A stretch of 9,032 bases of DNA from Planctomycetia bacterium (GTDB lineage: Bacteria > Planctomycetota > UBA1135 > GCA-002686595). The stretch lies in assembly GCA_005778045.1 (NCBI GenBank), contig SXKQ01000180.1, positions 1 to 9,032 on the forward strand, written 5' to 3'. Below, in pieces: positions 6,184 to 9,032 of this stretch (within the stretch, counting starts at the first letter, position 1; the number at the start of each line of letters is the position of its first letter). The notes beneath the pieces were generated by a model. It was not told the DNA's origin. It was given only the letters and a program-made list of their open reading frames with translations, and ran no database searches. The translations under genes and the position numbers were made by a program.

Positions 6184-7958
6184 CAGGGATTGAGGAAGAA
6201 GCGCAGGCCGTTGCTCAGGCTCGTGGTGCCGACGCCGGCGGGATCGCGGGACCAGACTTGGGCGTAGACCTCGTTGCCCAGCGTGAGGCCGGGCGTGGCA
6301 CCGGCCTGAGCGATGGGGGTGAAGTCGATGCTGATCACGCCGCTGCAGTCGTTGCCCGTGGCGCTGCCGCCGCTCGAGACCGAGGCGCTGCGGACGGTCG
6401 GGGCCTGCACGCACAGGTAGCCGCCCGCGAAGGGCTGGGCGGAGGCGCGGAAGCCGTAGAAGACGAGGCCCGACGTCTGGTTGAGCACGCGCGTGGCCTG
6501 CAGGAGGAACGGCGCGGCGGACGACAGGCTGGCGTTGCCCTGCCAGGTCATCTGCGGAATGCAGCCGAGGCTGTTCGTCTTGCCCGTGCAGTAGGTCGAA
6601 GGCAAGGCCGGGAAGGCGCGCGCCGCGAACACGCGCCCGCCGTTGGTCGCGATGCTGTCGCCGACCGCGCCCGCGACCAGGAGGTCGAACGCGCCATCGC
6701 CGTCGAAGTCCTCGCCCGTCGAGGCGATCCCGTCGCCGAGCACGCCGCTCGGCGGACCGACCAGCGTGCCGATCGGAAGCAGGGACTCGCCCGAGTAGAG
6801 GAACACCGCGCCTTCGTTGCCGCTGCCGGTGGGATTCTGGTAGCCGGTCGCGCCGATGGCGACGTCGGGCCGCCCGTCGTTGTTGATGTCGTCGATGAGT
6901 CCGACGGCGCTGCCGTAGTTGAGGTTGGCGGCCGGGCCGTTCCAGTTGATCAAGGCGACCGGCGAGCCTGAGAAGAGGTTCCTCCCGTCGATTAGCAGCA
7001 CGCGCCCCGAGTTGGTGCCGTTCAGGTCCGTGCCCGGAGCGCCCGCGAAGACATCCGAGAAGCCGTCGAGATTGAAATCGAGGCCGGCGCTCAGGCTGAA
7101 CCCGAGGTTCGCGCCTGCATAGGCGCCGGGGATGTTGCCGACTTCCGCGTAGCTCTGGCCGCTGAAGAGAAAGACCTTCCCACCCGCCACTGCCCCGCTG
7201 AAGCCCGGATAGTTCGGCGCGCCCGCGGCGTATTCGGCCGCGGAATCGAGGTTGCAGCGCAGGTTGCCGGCGACCGTGTACCCGAGCCACGCATTCGCCG
7301 CGATGCTCGTGTTGGTGGCGAGCGAGAGCGGAGACTGGTCGTTGTAGAGCGCATTGCCGCTCACGACGTAGACGCGTCCGCAGTTGGCGAGTGTCGCCGT
7401 GTCGCCGAAGGGCGCGCCGACGATGACTTCGCGCGCCCCGTCGGAGTTGCGATCGTCGTGGGCGGACACGGCCCAGCCGAAGAGATCGCCTGAGGCGTCG
7501 CCCGTGCGCACGCGGTGCAGGGTCGGCACGCCGGAGTTGCTGCGCACGACGCACACGGCGCCGCAGTCGGTGGCGGCCACGCCATCCTGGTAGGGCGCGC
7601 CGACGATGATCTCGGGCCGGCTGTCGCCGTCGCGATCGTTCAGCAGCGCGAGCGAGCGTCCGAAGTTCGCGTCGCTCGAGACCAGCAAGAAGCTCGGCGC
7701 GAGGCTCCAGAGCGCGCTGGCCGTGACACCCGCGAGCGAGGCGCCCGAGAGGCACACGATGCGACCGCGACCGGAGTTGAAGCCGGGCTCACCGACGATC
7801 ACGTCGTCGATGCCGTCCCCGTTCCAGTCCGGGTACGTGAGCATGCTCGTGCCGGCGCGCGCGTTGGCGCCGCCGGAGTGCGACGCGAGCAACGTCTGAG
7901 CCGAGGCGGAGGTCGCGAGTAGCGGAAACAGGACGACGAGGGCGCGGTGGTGGAGCAT
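6183..7958 (-). CDS. Secreted seven-bladed FG-GAP (integrin-alpha-like) beta-propeller protein
   Basis: A 591-residue exported protein. MLHHRALVVLFPLLATSASA is a clear type I signal peptide with probable cleavage after A20 (ASA|Q). Residues about 44-447 hold seven FG-GAP blades, each with a Ca-binding loop of the DxDxDGxxD kind, then a hydrophobic strand, a G-A/E-P turn and a 'GRV.v.sG' strand. Residues 450-591 form a separate C-terminal domain with four Cys (457, 466, 516, 538) likely to make disulfides. No LPxTG, PEP-CTERM or membrane anchor is present. FG-GAP propellers usually bind ligands or mediate adhesion, so a cell-surface or extracellular binding role is likely, but the partner is unknown. 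The ATG at 7956-7958 was chosen because the signal peptide starts there; the open frame further upstream overlaps the NUDIX gene in another frame. No Shine-Dalgarno sequence is present. Confidence 0.87.
   Translation of the reverse strand: MLHHRALVVLFPLLATSASAQTLLASHSGGANARAGTSMLTYPDWNGDGIDDVIVGEPGFNSGRGRIVCLSGASLAGVTASALWSLAPSFLLVSSDANFGRSLALLNDRDGDSRPEIIVGAPYQDGVAATDCGAVCVVRSNSGVPTLHRVRTGDASGDLFGWAVSAHDDRNSDGAREVIVGAPFGDTATLANCGRVYVVSGNALYNDQSPLSLATNTSIAANAWLGYTVAGNLRCNLDSAAEYAAGAPNYPGFSGAVAGGKVFLFSGQSYAEVGNIPGAYAGANLGFSLSAGLDFNLDGFSDVFAGAPGTDLNGTNSGRVLLIDGRNLFSGSPVALINWNGPAANLNYGSAVGLIDDINNDGRPDVAIGATGYQNPTGSGNEGAVFLYSGESLLPIGTLVGPPSGVLGDGIASTGEDFDGDGAFDLLVAGAVGDSIATNGGRVFAARAFPALPSTYCTGKTNSLGCIPQMTWQGNASLSSAAPFLLQATRVLNQTSGLVFYGFRASAQPFAGGYLCVQAPTVRSASVSSGGSATGNDCSGVISIDFTPIAQAGATPGLTLGNEVYAQVWSRDPAGVGTTSLSNGLRFFLNP
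6186..6611 (-). other. C-terminal Cys-rich domain of the propeller protein
   Basis: Residues 450-591 begin PALPSTYCTGKTNSLGCIP, pass through VLNQTSGLVFYGF and PFAGGYLCV, and end VYAQVWSRDP then LSNGLRFFLNP. From memory, this end module recurs on many different secreted proteins of some planctomycetes. That suggests a shared sorting, anchoring or carbohydrate-binding role, but no function is established that I know of. Recurrence is recollection, not something shown by this window. Confidence 0.55.
6618..7829 (-). repeat. Seven tandem FG-GAP repeats (protein-level)
   Basis: Ca-loop positions in the protein: D44-D52 (DWNGDGIDD), D108-E116 (DRDGDSRPE), D169-E177 (DRNSDGARE), R234-E242 (RCNLDSAAE), D294-D302 (DFNLDGFSD), D357-D365 (DINNDGRPD) and D417-D425 (DFDGDGAFD). 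Spacing is about 55-65 residues. Seven units are the number needed to close one integrin-type propeller. The fourth loop is degenerate: it has Arg at the first ligand position and lacks the Gly, so it probably does not bind calcium. Repeat DNA has diverged and is not repetitive at nucleotide level. Confidence 0.82.
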
Positions 7959-8070
7959 GCTGGGGTAGCGCGGCGCACCGCAGGCTCTCCGGCCTCGATC
8001 CGCCACTTGGCCCCTCATGTTACGCCCTCGGCGCGATTTTGGGGCAGGCTTTCCCCGCTGGACGCGTCGT

Positions 8071-8676
8071 TCAGGCCCCGAACAGCAGCTGGAACAGGCG
8101 CCGGACGGAGGCGTCGGCCGAGAGGCTCGCGAGCTCGCCGCTCGCGAGCCAGCGCAGGGCGTGGGATTCCTCCGACAGCACCTCGATCGCCCCGGCCGGG
8201 GCCACGACGAGGACGCGCGTGTCGTAGTGGAAGTGCTCGGGCTCGCTGCCGCGTGCAGGAATGGCGTGGATGTCGAGGTCGATCGGCGTGGGCAGCACCG
8301 CGAGGTCGGGGATGCCGCTCTCCTCGGTGGCCTCGCGCAGCGCGACGTGGGCGAGGTTCGCGTCACCGTCGCAGTGCCCGCCGAGCTGCAGCCAGCGGTC
8401 GAGCTTCCTGTGGTGCGTGAGCAACGCGCGCTCGAAGCGCGCGTCGACGACGAGGGCGCTCGCGGTGAGATGGCCCTCGAGCAGCGTGCGGCGGTGCGCG
8501 TCCTGCGGGTGGCGCTCGATCAGGTCGAGCATGCGGCGCTGGAAGTCCTCCTGCGCACGGTCCGCCGGCTCGTAGTGGTCGAGCAGGTGGAACGCGCGCG
8601 ATAGATCGTCCGTCGGCGCGAGCCACGGATCGCCCAGCCGCGCCAGCGTCGAGAGGTCGAACGGATGTTCCGCCAC
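8071..8676 (-). CDS. NUDIX hydrolase
   Basis: A 201-residue cytoplasmic NUDIX protein, expected to hydrolyse a nucleoside diphosphate linked to another moiety using Mg or Mn. The core strand HLTASALVV (69-77) and the LLTHHRKLDRWLQLGGH segment (85-101) lead into the Nudix box at residues 100-122. There the metal-binding R114-E115-x-x-E118-E119-x-G121 is intact, but the first Glu of the G-x5-E pattern is Ala106. The 'THHRKL..WLQLGGH.DGD' form is one I know from a common NUDIX subfamily, so this change is probably family-typical. The start is taken as GTG at 8674-8676, 23 bp past the ettA stop; a longer reading to 8781 would overlap ettA and adds an Arg/Pro-rich stretch. No Shine-Dalgarno sequence is present. 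It may be cotranscribed with ettA. The substrate is unknown. Confidence 0.87.
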   Translation of the reverse strand: MAEHPFDLSTLARLGDPWLAPTDDLSRAFHLLDHYEPADRAQEDFQRRMLDLIERHPQDAHRRTLLEGHLTASALVVDARFERALLTHHRKLDRWLQLGGHCDGDANLAHVALREATEESGIPDLAVLPTPIDLDIHAIPARGSEPEHFHYDTRVLVVAPAGAIEVLSEESHALRWLASGELASLSADASVRRLFQLLFGA

Positions 8677-8691
8677 GGTCGCGACTCGCGC

Positions 8692-8709
8692 GCGCGACTT
8701 CAGTCGCGC
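8692..8709 (-). other. GC hairpin with the ettA stop codon in its loop
   Basis: GCGCGAC (8692-8698) and GTCGCGC (8703-8709) form a perfect 7-bp stem closing a 4-nt loop that reads TGAA on the minus strand, so the ettA TGA stop is in the loop. A 12-bp CG-alternating palindrome (8686-8697) and an 8-bp palindrome GTCGCGAC (8678-8685) adjoin it and offer competing folds just before the NUDIX start. There is no T-tract. It may affect termination or coupling, or may be chance. Confidence 0.3.
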
Positions 8710-9032
8710 AGGAGCTGGGCGTACTTGCCGGCGCGCGACTTCGGACGCAGGCCGCGGCGCTTGCGCTCCGCCTCGCGCCACTCGTGGTAGGCCTCGAAGT
8801 CGCCGGCGAAGAAGTTGACCTCGGGGCCCTTGCCTTCCTCGACCTCGCCCTCGAAGGCGAGGATGTGCGTGTCGACGCGGTTGAGGAAGTAGCGGTCGTG
8901 GCTGACCACGATCGCGGAGCCCGGGTATTCGCTGATCGCCTCCTCGAGCACGCGCAGCGTCTAGAGGTCGAGGTCGTTGGTCGGTTCGTCCATCAGGATG
9001 ACGTTGGCCGGCTCGCGCAGCATCTTCGCGAG
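8700..9032 (-). pseudogene. ettA: EttA-like ABC-F ATPase, C-terminal part, interrupted by an in-frame TAG
   Basis: ABC-F proteins such as EttA bind the ribosomal E site and gate elongation according to ATP level. The right edge cuts this gene; 110 codons plus the stop are visible. The frame starts LAKMLREPANVILMDEPTND, with Walker B and the D-loop (DEPTNDLDL), then hits TAG at 8961-8963. It resumes at once as TLRVLEEAISEYPGSAIVVS, then HDRYFLNR (H-switch) and THILAFEGE, and ends FFAGDFEAYHEW...GKYAQLLRD, as EttA tails do. The TAG stands where EttA relatives often have Glu; GAG to TAG is one base change. TAG is a real stop elsewhere in this window (6150-6152), so recoding is unlikely. A GTG at 8951 could only yield a domain fragment. 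Either the gene is a recent nonsense pseudogene or this is a sequencing or assembly error. Family assignment is secure; EttA rather than another ABC-F is likely. Confidence 0.82.

Noticed and set aside
8032..8060. GGGG...CCCC element next to TTTT upstream of the propeller gene, as a terminator for the NUDIX gene
   Set aside because: The stem is only 4 bp with an 8-nt loop, and the T run is on the wrong side for the minus-strand transcript.
6183..8366. Longer, 727-residue version of the propeller protein
   Set aside because: The added N-terminus overlaps the NUDIX gene out of frame and would bury a clear signal peptide that starts at 7958.
8071..8781. Longer, 236-residue version of the NUDIX protein
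   Set aside because: The extension overlaps the 3' end of ettA and is low-complexity. The GTG at 8676 gives a normal intergenic junction.
8961..8963. TAG read as an amino acid through an alternative genetic code
   Set aside because: TAG is the natural terminator at 6150-6152, and no other recognised gene here has an internal TAG.

Overview
The window is a GC-rich (about 70% by eye), gene-dense bacterial chromosome segment. It most likely comes from the Planctomycetota. The argument for that phylum rests on family recognition: a secreted protein that strings together a redoxin domain, a CxxCH haem motif and a peptidylglycine-monooxygenase-like copper domain, and a secreted FG-GAP propeller ending in a small Cys-rich 'YCTGKTNSLGC' domain, are both types I associate with planctomycete genomes. 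Almost no start has a Shine-Dalgarno sequence, which fits. No mobile element, tRNA, rRNA or CRISPR array was seen.

Layout. Positions 1-1728 (minus strand) hold the protein-homeostasis pair trigger factor (tig) then clpP, the latter cut by the left edge; 189 bp containing a strong hairpin separate them. Divergent from tig is a small GNAT acetyltransferase (1897-2367, plus). It converges with a two-gene glycosyltransferase operon on the minus strand (3351-4154 GT2, then 2386-3354 GT90/CAP10-like) whose members overlap by the 4-bp GTGA. Divergent from that operon is the large redoxin/haem/copper protein (4278-6152, plus), with a possible ECF-sigma-type promoter almost abutting its start codon. 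It converges, 30 bp apart, with the secreted seven-bladed FG-GAP propeller (6183-7958, minus). Upstream of that lie a NUDIX hydrolase (8071-8676, minus) and the 3' end of an EttA-like ABC-F gene (8700-9032, minus), which carries an in-frame amber codon straight after Walker B and the D-loop.

How the genes work together. tig and clpP form a familiar housekeeping cluster: nascent-chain folding and protein degradation. The two glycosyltransferases probably act in sequence on a surface or secreted glycan. The copper/haem protein and the propeller both look extracytoplasmic, but they are convergent and separately transcribed, so no shared pathway is implied. No clearly new multi-gene system is visible. 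The strongest leads are the complete set of six PHM-type copper ligands in the fused redox protein and the amber-interrupted ettA.
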